From positions 27,671,160-27,735,159 of the forward strand of contig OZ024927.1 of the NCBI GenBank assembly GCA_964017235.1: DNA of 64,000 nucleotides, read 5' to 3'. A program made the translations under genes and the position numbers. The notes beneath the pieces were generated by a model that was given only the letters and a program-made list of their open reading frames with translations, did not search any database and had not been told where the DNA came from. The DNA is from Sabellastarte sp. h YS-2021 (Eukaryota > Annelida > Polychaeta > Sabellida > Sabellidae). Below, in pieces: positions 54,101-64,000 of this stretch. Numbering within the stretch: position 1 is the first letter of the stretch; each line of letters begins with the position of its first letter.

Positions 54101-56270
54101 GAGTCTGCTGTAGAAAGCCAGGGACGATGGATCCCTGACCTCCTCAATTGCTCCTTTGAACAACATGTCTGAGACTGCTTGGCAAAGAACAGCATTCTTC
54201 TCTGGGGAAGAATAATGGCTGTTTATCAAAGGAACCCTGGATAAAGGAATTCGAATTGAACCTATTGGGAGTTGAAGTCCAAATTCCAGGGTCTTGATAA
54301 CAGAAGGATGGGCCCCTAGAAACTTCCAATTGAGATGGAAATAACCCAGTCGACCTCCCACTGGCAAAGTGGAGGGGTCTGGAGGTATGAGTGGAACCTT
54401 GGAGAGTTCCAAGGTCACTCTTACCTCCTGAAGGACATCATTGTTGAGATTGAGGTTGGCGCTTCTTGCCCCTACCCCTGGAAGACTTTCTACCACGTGG
54501 TTTATTTTCAACCTCGAAAGGAACCAGAACCAGAACCCTTCTGAACTTTCCTATCTTGAAAATCCCTATCCTGGGATTTTGGTCTTTTGAAAGACTTGCC
54601 TCTGGAAGCAGAAGCAGAGAGCTGTTTGGAAACTCCTTTAGTAAGGACAGACTGGAACTGTTCCTGTTTGTACTCCTTAGTATGAGAATGAATCGCCTTC
54701 AAGGCAGATTCACTAAAGAGAGAAGGACCATAGATAGGATGTGACCTGAGCTCCCTAACAATATGATCAGGAACATGTTTAGGGAATGTAGAGAGAAAAG
54801 AATCCCTCCTAGCCAAGGTCAGAGTAGAGATGGAATGGGTGATGGAAGCCAAGAGATCAATCAAATGAAAGTTCACCTGATTGATCAATAAAGAATTGAC
54901 GTCCAAGGCCTGCTGTATGTCCAGTGAAAGCTGAGACTCACTTTGGTCAACCAACTTAACTAAGTTGGTATGATTGACCGACAAGACCTCACGAAAAAAG
55001 TCCAGGGAATTCAGAATCGTAAGATCTAACCTGAGACTTCTTTCCAAGGCAGGAGCAATATTCCTGGACAAGTAAATCTCCTTTTTAGGAGCTGGTAAAC
55101 CTGACCCCTGATCCGGATCTTTAAGAAGATCAGCCCAGACATCAGAAGCCATGGGTTTATACCTGGCAAAACTAAGCTTTGAGGGTTTGTTTGGGAAAAT
55201 TCCCAACTTCCTTAGCTTGGCTTGAGAAGCCCCAACAGGAGAAGAGCGAGAATGGAGGTCAGAAAGATAAGAATCTGCCATCCTGAAGGAGGTCCTTAGT
55301 CTGGAACTAATGGGGAGACTCATTGGAGAGGGCTTACACTGTTTCGGATACAGATCCGAGCAGTCGTCAGGGTCATGATTCTGAACCGAAGGCCTAGAGA
55401 TCTTGTCTGATAAAATATCAAAAACAGAATCTAAGGCCTCCCTTTAGTAAATATTGACCGACTGGACATAGGAAATATTAGGCATAGAATCGACCACTTG
55501 CAATTCAGCTTCAAGATTATCCTGAGACTGAGGGATCGCCTGTGAGTCATCCATAGTCGAACCCGAAGGTTGAGAGAGATCCTGACTTGAAGGTAATGGC
55601 TGTTGAGTAACAGCAGGGTTAACAATACCTTGAACTCTATCTAACATGTTGGACATGAAAGATAAAAAGGTATTAAAGAAATCAGCCTGAGGCTGAAAAG
55701 GAGCCCTGGGGAATGCTTGGTCATAAGAGGGATAGCCTGCAGCAGCTGGCACAGCCTGAGTAGGCTGAGCTGAGGGTACATAGGTACCTACAGACATAGG
55801 CTGATGTGAAATAGGTCTACCCATAGACTGTGAAGAATTCACAGACCAAGAGGACATAACACAGGGCTGAGGGCGGTAAGGCACCCCAGTTACTGGTCAT
55901 GTATCCACGGGTGGGGATTGAGTAACACCCAACAGCCAACTAGTGCATGCTTCCAAAGAAGTCATACTAGGCTGAAAACCCAAAGGCAGAGTGGAGAAAC
56001 ATGAACCAGAAGTAACTGAAGTACCGGAACTAAGAGGAGGATCCATAAGGAACCGAGTGTGGTAGGTAGTTGTGAAAACACAAAAAATTAGAATTTGATG
56101 ATAATGCAGCACACAATATTGCTCTGAAAATAAAGTACATAATAAAACACTTATATTTTAAATTCTATGTATGGTGTACGTGGCGGTCACTGAATGCCAA
56201 GCAAAGCTTACCCAAGTGTTTTCATATGGTAAAGTATATTACATTTTTATGAAATAAAAAGTAAGTTCTT
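51190..56270 (-). mobile_element. DIRS-type retroelement C, youngest of three, few breaks
   Basis: About 5.1 kb with terminal inverted repeats: 51194-51240 and 56222-56268 are almost identical, so it is recent. In - strand order it has a first-ORF (gag-like) region (55884-54508), reverse transcriptase with YLDDWL (54511 to about 53.2 kb), RNase H (YTDASVQGWGAH, near 53.25 kb), a DIRS-specific connection (LFATRFN, near 52.8 kb) and a tyrosine recombinase (SGRRRSEIHA, KAHDVRAQAP) to 51594. Long frames overlap over the polymerase-recombinase junction, which DIRS elements are known for. It has only a few breaks (about two to four). It belongs to another lineage than elements A and B. Confidence 0.9.
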
Positions 56271-56584
56271 CTATGGATCTGTAATTAAGTAACCAAAACT
56301 GATACTAACGAAGTGAATGTCTGTTTTCACTTTTCAAATTGCCTTTTTCAAGCAATATACAGTTGTGTTTCACTACTCATCTGGATGTATGTTGATTTTG
56401 TGATTGATGTAGTATATATAGCATTATACCGATATAGTCTTAATTAGGAAGCTATTTCTAAAGCAGTTGGAGAATGTCTACAAAATTTTTCTGTGTCTCC
56501 TGTAGAAAAATAGTGACTGCCCACCAACAGGCTCTACAGTGAGATGACTGTAAAAGATGGAACCACAGAGTCTGTAGGACTGAG
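56271..56584. other. Non-coding gap between DIRS element C and MULE relic
   Basis: About 310 bp of AT-rich DNA. Nothing recognisable. Confidence 0.5.
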
Positions 56585-59223
56585 ATGTCCAGAGCAATGT
56601 ACAGCCAACTGACTGCTGTCCATTCTTTTGAATGGAGATGTAAGGACTGTACTCTGGATAATCCCTTTATGCCCTCTGTAGAAAGTACCAGGCTTTCTGT
56701 TGAAAGAGCTGTACAACCAGTGACCAGACCAACCGTGGCTAGTGTGGCTGTCCAATGTGAGGAATCCATCCAGGATGGATCAGCACTGGATCTGACCCCG
56801 GAAGAAGCAGCCACTGATGTGCTGCAGCAGGACATGGAAGATGATCTGCTCCAGTCCCAGATCTGCATGCTGATGAACCCCAGGATTCCATTATACCCAA
56901 TTATGATGTACCCCTGCCACTGCATGGGTCATCCATGGGTGAGCAAGCACCTGTTGTAATCACTGCTCCAGAGGGACCAGTGCCCTACTATATCAGTGGA
57001 GGTACTAAAAGAGGGAAAGACAAACTTATAAACAGTCTGGGATACACATACACAAGGTTGGCAGTTTTATCAAAGGTGTTTTTTTTCCACATGTTTTTTT
57101 CGTCCTGGAAAAAATAGGTTTTATCCACTTTTGGACAAAACTGGATAAAACCCCCTTTCTTAGCTAGCAATTACCACATACTTTTAATAAAAAAACTATC
57201 AGAATTATTTCAATTTTTTTTTTAACTTACTCCGTAACATATTACAAGAAGAAGAATCACAATATAATTATTTCAAATTGCTGGAAAGCTGCACTGTTAT
57301 AAATTTATTTACCTAGTATGTCTATGCAATGCATTCCAGTACAAAGCAATAACAGTAAAACATTTGAAATTATACAAGCTTTTCAGTTTGAGCTGGCATC
57401 CTTCAAACTTTGTTACTTTATTTATAGGTACAAGATTTGCACCCAGTATACCATTTTCTATTTGGTTCAAGTGCAACTTCCAAGACATTACAAAAGTATC
57501 ACAGGATAGGAAAAGATATTGCAAACCATATTATTGTAAACTTCAACAGCTATAAGCTACGTTTGAGTGACATATTTGATGGCCAGGAATACTGGACATA
57601 ATTGCAATTGGGCATTTAATAGCCTGTGTTCATTACAGCAGATATCAACTACAATAAACTCTGGGTTTCATGAACCCCTCACATTGAATTTTATGTCAAT
57701 TGTTTTGTGAAATAAAAGCTTATATAAATCAAAGCCAAGGGCATTGTAACACCCCCCTGCCTCACGAATCATTACACACAATATCTCTTGTCACTGGAAA
57801 TATTAATTCCTAATAAGGTTGACACATGTCACACCTGAGGTATTGACAGATTATGGAAATAGTGAAACAAAAGATGACAATCTCTGTGCACCAAACTGGA
57901 AAATTTGTTAGGTAGCTATTGCTTTTACTATATCCTATAATTTCAGTACCTCAGTATCACTCTTGTCCCTTGATGTTTTTAATCTGCCTTTTACCATGAA
58001 TAAGTTAAAATATTATAGTAATACTTACTGTTTTAATTGTTTAAATGATAAAGATTGATCCTGTATACTTTTTATTTTTTTAAAGTAACTTATCTGCTAT
58101 ATAAGGCACTTTATATCCTTTTAAATCTAATGAAAGCAAGTTTTTTCCATTTTTTTCCGGTTTTATCCAGAAAAAAGGGGTTTTATGCAGTTTTATCCGC
58201 TGTCCTGGAAAAAATAGGTTTTGTCTGGGAAAAAAGCCAACCTTGCACATACAATTTGAAGTCCACAAGGCAAAAAAATCCCCATTCTGAAGTGGCAGTG
58301 CACTGTGAGGAGTAGGAAACTGGTGTGCCTTGCGACAGTAAAGCAGATGGAGAACCAGTTCATTCAAGGACCACAGCCACATTGCCATCAGCCGGAAAAT
58401 AGTACCCTTACCAAGACCCAGATAGCTGTAAAGGTGAAGCAGCTACCAAGAAGAATGTGTTTAAGTCAGCAGGCACTCTAGTCCAGAAGATCCTGACAAC
58501 TCACAGGGAGGGGCCATTCTTATCAAAACCAGTCAACATGGAGAGAGTTGCCAACCCTTATAGGTAGAAGTTCCATCCTGAAGATTCCCCAGGACCTGTT
58601 GTTTGATTTGGAATGAAGAATATGTTCCACAGAACTTCTTGATTGGTGACACTGAAGTCAGGTAAGAGAAGCTAACTGATGAAGACATCTGCTGTTTGCC
58701 ACAGACAAACAACTAGCCCTCCTAAAGAAAGTCAAGAGGTGGTACATTGATGCCACCTTTAAAGTGGTGAAGTGTCCATTTTACCAGGTGCTGTCAATTC
58801 ATGCCTTCGTCAGGAGAGGCAGCAATTCAAAGCAGCTCCCCCTGGCATTTTTCCTGATGTCTTCTAGATACAAGCATGATTACCAGGCAGTACTGAAGCA
58901 GCTCGTACAGATCACCAGTGATTGCCAGGTACCGGAAGAAAATGCTGGACTATGAGCCAGCCATGTGGAATGCCATAAGGGTTTTCCTGGATGAAGTAGG
59001 CATCAAAGGATCATCATATGTACAAATTCAGGTCAGACTAGTTAACCAGGAAAACCTACAGCCTGTTGAGAGAGAAGAATACAGGCCAGTGAACCAGGAG
59101 ATACAGGAACTATGGGGAAGTTTCAATGATGGAGAGATGACATGGAAACACCTGCTGCGGCCCTGTGGAAAGATATATGGTTGTGGAGAAGGACACCCAA
59201 GTTACAGCCATCTGAATGAATGA
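56585..59223 (+). pseudogene. MULE transposase with FLYWCH-type finger, degenerate
   Basis: Parts in order are an acidic linker (56585-56960), a FLYWCH-like zinc-finger start (KRGKDKLINSLGYTY, ending at the insertion near 57052), its continuation after 58246 (KLVCLATV near 58314-58340), and the MULE core RRWYIDATFKVV...FYQVLSIHAFVRR (58730-58812) with LPLAFFLMSSR and LDYEPAMWNAIRVFLDEVGIKG (58940-59010). The WYIDATF Asp and LDYE Asp are catalytic-position residues of the family. Frameshifts (for example between 58650 and 58730, and around 58930) and stops show it is not functional. A 1193-bp hAT-type element splits the finger. It may be a transposon or a once-domesticated copy; nothing distinguishes these. 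Confidence 0.78.
57053..58245. mobile_element. hAT-type non-autonomous element, 1193 bp, inside the MULE relic
   Basis: Perfect inverted ends CAAGGTTGGC/GCCAACCTTG and a perfect 8-bp duplication CACATACA (57045-57052, 58246-58253). Subterminal parts contain repeated GTTTTATCC and CCTGGAAAAAATAGG modules in both orientations. There is no transposase inside. The insertion falls in the FLYWCH finger and gives an age order: MULE first, hAT later. Confidence 0.92.
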
Positions 59224-59269
59224 TAATCAGAAACATAGACTTTGATAAACTTTAATAACTTTATTTCTT

Positions 59270-59690
59270 ATTCTGTCAAAATAGTTCAAAGTAAAATATG
59301 CAAATTAGAAACTAACCTCTGAATAATTATCATGAAATTCTGTGGGGTTTCCTAAAAATACTTTGAAATAATATATGCAAATTAGAAAATGTGAGGTCAT
59401 GGAATTCCATGGGGTTTCATAGAAACATTATAAAATATGCTAATTAGAAAACATGAGGAGACACAAATCTGTGGGGTTTCCTAACAATGTTTTAAAATAA
59501 AATATACAAACTAAAAATGTGATGTCAGGAATTCCCTTTGGTTTCCTATCAATATCTTAAAATATATTATGCAAATTAGAAAATGTGAGGAGAAAGAACT
59601 CTGTGGGTTTTTCTAGGAATATTTTAAAACAAAATATGCAAATTACAAAAAGTGAGGTCACGGAACTCCATGGTAATTCTTAAAAATATT
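59270..59690 (+). repeat. ~70-bp tandem repeats with octamer motifs
   Basis: Six diverged units share AAAATATGCAAATTAGAAA, GTGAGG and CCATGGGGTTTC. Perfect ATGCAAAT octamers (POU-type sites) are at 59298, 59375, 59569 and 59636. The array starts about 50 bp after the last readable part of the MULE relic. Confidence 0.75.
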
Positions 59691-60433
59691 ATAAAACATC
59701 TGTATGTCTATTGTCTACATGTATCTGCCTTGTGGGAAAATAGGGGTCGAAAGGTCTTAAAAAAGACGGTCGAAACATTGCGAAGGTCAAAACCATGAGT
59801 GTACATGAGCCATAATTTAAACCAGGAACCCTTTTTGCAATATATTTTGAACTTAAAAGGCTCATTTACAATGAATTTAAAATAAAAATGTAAAATATTT
59901 CCTGTCTGTTGTTTATTTTTTGAAAAAGGATTATACCTAACAGAAAGCCTAAAATAATGACATTTTCAATAAACAGTCTTAGATATTCTTTGCAGATTTC
60001 ATCACTTCTACCTAAACAGAATGAAAACCGGAACATCGGATTACTGTTGACACCACTAACATGTAGAAAGTAAAAGTGAGCCAAAGTAACAATAGGATCT
60101 CCAATGCAATATTATGTAGTTCCCTAAAATATCGGCTCTGTTACCACACCATAATATTTTGCTGCATTATTATTTGTTGTTTAATTTCTGTAACGTGAAT
60201 GGACATTTTCATGATCAGTTGTTGAGTACTGATGCTGAATACTATGACGTGGATGGTATTGTGCACTGTAACCCCCAAGACATGGCTACTTTGGCTCTTA
60301 ATTGTAGTTGTGTGTACACATATGTATGGTATTTATGTTTAAAGCAAATCTCCAGTTTTATGAGGAGTCGTGCCACGGCTCTACACGCAAGTAAAGTAGA
60401 GCCAAGTATAACCACATCTACACACAAGTAAAG
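59691..60433. other. Non-coding stretch
   Basis: No domain is recognised. At 60396-60424 AGTAGAGCCAAGTATAACCA resembles 60669-60693, flanking the MITE that follows. Confidence 0.45.
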
Positions 60434-60435
60434 TA

Positions 60436-60669
60436 CTGCCTTGCTACCAATTATCGCCGGGTACCAATTATCGCCAGACAGAATTCAAATAGATATAACT
60501 TCACCAAAATAGCATCCAAAGTCTAGCAAATAAGGTAAAACTATTTCCAAAGTGAATGGAACAAATACACAACAAAAATCTTTTAAAAGATATGACCATT
60601 ACTGAAATATGAATGTTTTATTTTCTGGTGGCGATAATTGGTAGCCGGCGATAATTGGTAGCAAGGCAG
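60436..60669. mobile_element. 234-bp MITE with duplicated module in its terminal repeats (TA site)
   Basis: Terminal repeats of about 40 bp start CTGCCTTGCTACCAATTATC and are nearly perfect. Each holds TACCAATTATCGCC twice. TA flanks both sides (60434-60435, 60670-60671). Size, target and doubled module match the MITE at 34389-34613, although the sequences differ. Confidence 0.88.
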
Positions 60670-60671
60670 TA

Positions 60672-61510
60672 GAGTCGATGTAACCACGTCTAGTATTATA
60701 ACCCCCAAACCAAATGAAGCTTATTCTGTCAGTCAAATTCACTGCCAGTGTCAAAAACAGTCAATTGGTGAATTGTCGCAAAATTGTTGTGAGAATTATG
60801 TCTATTCCACTTTCAAATACACAAATATTGGTTTTGAAAATGTTTAAAATATGCTTAGGTGATAGCCGGTTCCCTGAACAAATACCACAAAGGTATGCAT
60901 AAAAATACGTACCACTGAAATTGTTTCAGTAAATTTTACTGTAAATTAACATTTACACAAATACGAATCACTTCTGTCAACTGTCTTGAATATAACAACA
61001 CTATTAAATGCACTAAGCTTACTTATTTTTTCGATTCTCCGTTAAATTCAAAGTATTCAGGCAACTATTCAATCAATACTTCTCACATTTGGAAGGAATT
61101 TCCTCAGGAGCAATTTTTAATTACAAATGCCAGGCAACCATCGTGTAAATACCAGAAACGTCATTAAAACTTGCGTAGGGTCAAGGGCTTTATTGGTTCA
61201 ATCTAAATACAGAAATGCAACAGTTGTTAGTCTAGTGTATTTAACGCAGATTTAATAGATGTACAATGTCTTTGCAATCTTCATTTAATGTTGCACAAAT
61301 AATGTTGTTTAGGAAATTTTCAAATCAACTTAAAGTTTTTATGCTCAAATTTGCAGAATAGCCAGATGAAACCTATAAATTATTTAATACAGCACATTAA
61401 AATCATATCTCTTTGATAAGGTTTTCCACCTTAACATGTAAACTTCCAGGTGTCTGCATGGTGTCTACCTGGCTACGTCTATGGAATTATGATTATTGAT
61501 TATTTACCTG
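60672..61510. other. Non-coding stretch
   Basis: AT-rich DNA with no visible gene or repeat, other than the short flanking similarity noted beside the MITE. Confidence 0.5.
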
Positions 61511-62195
61511 GGGCTGTATTCATAAAGAGATTTTAAGTCTGAGACAAAAATAGTCTCAGTTTTGAGATTTGGTCTCAGATGAGACTCACTCTCAACATTG
61601 TATTCACAAACAGGTTCTCAGCTGAGACCAGTCTCAAGTCTCTCCAATGTAAACAAACCATTAAGTTGCAAATATATCCAACATTTTTTAAAAGATCAAT
61701 AGTTTTTGTGCGTTTTAATTCTTAACAAAAATTATACTGGCTATTAAAATAAAAAAATAAATTGGAAATTGTGTCAACGGTTTTTCATTTTTCATGTCAC
61801 ATGATCTACTTCTTTGTTGCTATGCAGTCAGAAAACACTTTTGAAAAGTGTCTCAAAGTAAAGTACTTTTGAAACCAAAGTTTGGGCTACTCGTTGTTAC
61901 AAAAGTTTAGGCTAAGTATTATATATGTTGTAAATTATTTCTACTTTATATTAAGCCATAAAAAGTGAAAACATGAATCTCAGTTTAGGTGAAATAATGC
62001 TTGAGACTTTTACCAAAATATTTGAGACAACTATGTACCAGTCTTAAGTTTGAGACCAAATCTGAGACTAAATTTGGTCTCAACTATTTTGTGAATAGCT
62101 AACAAGTTTGAGACCAAAAACAGTCTCAGATTTGAGACCAAAACTGGAGACTTGAGACAATATTTGCTCTCAGCAAGTTTTATGAGTACTGGCCC
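61511..62195. mobile_element. 685-bp MITE with GTCTCA/TGAGAC subterminal arrays
   Basis: The ends are GGGCTGTATTCATAAA and, inverted, GGGCCAGTACTCATAAA. Both subterminal regions are filled with short TGAGAC, GTCTCAG and TTGAGACCAAA repeats in both orientations, likely protein-binding arrays. No clear target duplication. It interrupts or abuts a SINE-like tail at 62209-62250. Confidence 0.7.
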
Positions 62196-62452
62196 TGGTG
62201 TTGCTACGTAGAGTCTGCTTTGGCAGAGATTAAGTGCTATAATAGTTCAGAATAGAATAGAATAGAAATTCTGGTATTTCAAAGACATTTTATTAATAAA
62301 ATAAATTTAAAATTTTGTTTTTACCTTATTTTGTCATGATTTCTAAATCTATTTAATTAGTATAATTTTAATTCAATCAATATATTAAATAATATTTGTG
62401 AGTCAATTTTTGTAATGGGAAAACTCTGAGAGGAGTTTACTAATAGGAGTAC
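62196..62452. other. Non-coding; SINE-like tail fragment
   Basis: TAGAGTCTGCTTTGGCAGAG then GATTAAGTGCTATAATAGTT and an AGAATAGAATAG run resemble the stretch at 34029-34066. The rest is AT-rich. Confidence 0.35.
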
Positions 62453-63595
62453 GGTGTTCCACTGGACAATTTGTCAGTAACTTAGGAATTTTTGACGGTC
62501 AGGAGCAATGTTATGGCTTCCTGGCTTCACTTAATGGGTTGCCAAATATCAAACTTGATCAAGATCTTGGCTCCATCCAACTGGAAACCAGCATGTCTTA
62601 TCACTTCCCGTCTTGTAAAATCACTTTGAGTCTTGTGCTTATCACTTCCAGTCTTGCATTATCATAAAACTGGCTTATTTTTGTCACTCAGGTCTTACTC
62701 ATTTGCACTCCATTTCGAGTGTGATGTGAGGTAAAATATTACAAAAATATGTTAAGAATGAAAAAAAAAACAGTGCAAGTAATCATACATATAGCATAAT
62801 ATTTGGATCCCATCTTTTGACCAGTAATACAGCATGTTTTACTCTTACATCAGAATATTGGGTCTTTCCCAGAGGCTAGGGTTTATTGGGTATAAATGTG
62901 TCGAGAAATTGCTCATAGGGACGAAATATTGAAGGTGGCTTTCCCAGGAGTCCAAATTTTGGAGTATAAAAGCCAGGAACAAGCAAGAGGGTTTTCATTT
63001 TCACATGGGATATTCTCAGAAGTACATCTCCCTCTGCATGCTTGAATAGGATGTAGTACTGTTAATGAAAATTTTCTATTTTAAGTGGCTTTTTTGTCAC
63101 AATCAGAATCAGAAATAAGTTGATTTATTTCTTGAATAATATTAAAGTCCAAAGTTGAGAGCCTTAATTAAATAACACAAATGTCAATTTTGTACCTTTG
63201 GTCATGTGATGGCATCCAAATATTTATCAATTTAGTTATCAAAATAGTTTTGTTGATTGGTAGATACTTGATCCTTCATTTTCCAAGAAATTCATCAAAA
63301 CTGGACTGGAAATACCAACTGCAAGCATGGTCGTGGTGAGTCAGTAAACTTCCACAGTCTTGTTGGTTGGTCAGTATGGTTTGTCACGAAGACCTACAAT
63401 TTGTTTGTTATAACTCCATGGCTTGTCCTCATAGTTTCATGTCTGGTCAGGGAGAAAAACAGGCCGATCTCAAATCAGGATCTAGATCCAGACTGTTCCC
63501 ATGCATTTTTCTGGATTTTGGTCCCAGATCCCTGACTCAGCTAACCGAGCCTAGAGCCGGTAAAGGTCTGTTGGAGTCGGCTCTAGTGGAACACC
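62453..63595. mobile_element. Possible Harbinger-related non-autonomous element
   Basis: GGTGTTCCACT at 62453-62463 faces AGTGGAACACC at 63585-63595, a perfect 11-bp inverted pair. Its core matches the ends of the complete Harbinger element (TGTTCCACC). The right interior (TTTTGGTCCCAGATCCCTGA, then GCCGGTAAAGG) is reminiscent of that element's subterminal arrays. No convincing 3-bp duplication is seen and there is no transposase, so this is tentative. Confidence 0.5.
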
Positions 63596-64000
63596 ATATA
63601 TCATTACTAATTTTGTTTAGAATAGATTAATTGCAAGGAAATATATATGTTTTTTGCCAGTTAAATTGTATGTAAGTAATGTAAATAAAACTGATTATTA
63701 ATTATTGGCTTTTAAGTTTCATTGGTTTAATAGTTGCAAAAGTGTGAATTTGTAACAAGGTTAGTGTAGCATTATTTAGTTCTTTAAACCTCAAGTTTAA
63801 ATTGCATAAATCAATGTGATCTCCAAATATTGATCATTGAATTAAGGGCTTGAGTTACTGTCAACTTGTTACAACACAACTGGTATATTCATTAAATCAG
63901 TTAATATCTAATGAATACGCACATATTTATAAAATCTATGTGGCACAGTAATTTCTATGTACAAGACAATATGTTTAGACAGAACAAGAAAATCACTTGT
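63596..64000. other. Non-coding end of window
   Basis: About 400 bp of AT-rich DNA; nothing recognisable. Confidence 0.5.

Overview
The window is animal nuclear DNA. It is AT-rich, holds one spliced host gene spread over about 30 kb, and is packed with transposable elements. The host gene is a homologue of lebercilin (LCA5), a protein of the ciliary axoneme and basal body, so the organism makes cilia. Several DIRS-type tyrosine-recombinase retroelements, an apparently complete PIF/Harbinger transposon, a MULE/FLYWCH transposase relic, and many short elements with central tandem monomers and a terminal hairpin fit a lophotrochozoan, most likely a mollusc. That placement is inference from the repeat style, not proof.

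Layout: 1-4784, a decayed DIRS element (+ strand) whose first-ORF region has expanded into a minisatellite. 4875-9812, a 4.9 kb PIF/Harbinger transposon with a TTA target duplication, an intact DDE transposase and a convergent MADF/Myb-like DNA-binding protein; it sits in a tandem array of about 145-bp monomers. 10.1-18.1 kb, repeat-rich DNA downstream of the host gene. 18.7-48.2 kb, the LCA5 gene on the - strand: six coding exons joined by consensus splice sites, with phases that agree, giving 747 codons. Intron 5 (14.8 kb) holds a second DIRS element, a LINE relic and several MITEs. Intron 1 (10.3 kb) holds three hairpin-ended repeat families and a hAT-type element. 48.7-56.3 kb, a small DIRS-derived element interrupted by another repeat and lying tail to tail with a third, younger DIRS element. 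56.6-59.2 kb, a MULE/FLYWCH transposase pseudogene split by a hAT-type element with a perfect 8-bp target duplication. 59.2-64 kb, tandem repeats and MITEs with no recognisable gene.

The most notable signal outside genes is a dispersed family (five copies, all + strand) built of about 145-bp monomers that carry nuclear-receptor-type sites. Eleven perfect AGGTCAAAGGTCA direct repeats (DR1 type) and many TCAAGGTCA extended half-sites lie in and beside the LCA5 gene. Two other unrelated repeat families here share the same modular 3' end: tandem monomers, a simple-sequence tract, CGGACAC or close to it, a short spacer, a hairpin, then an A-run. This suggests a common mobilisation mechanism.

Calls rest on reading the sequence and recalled family features. 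No database search was run.
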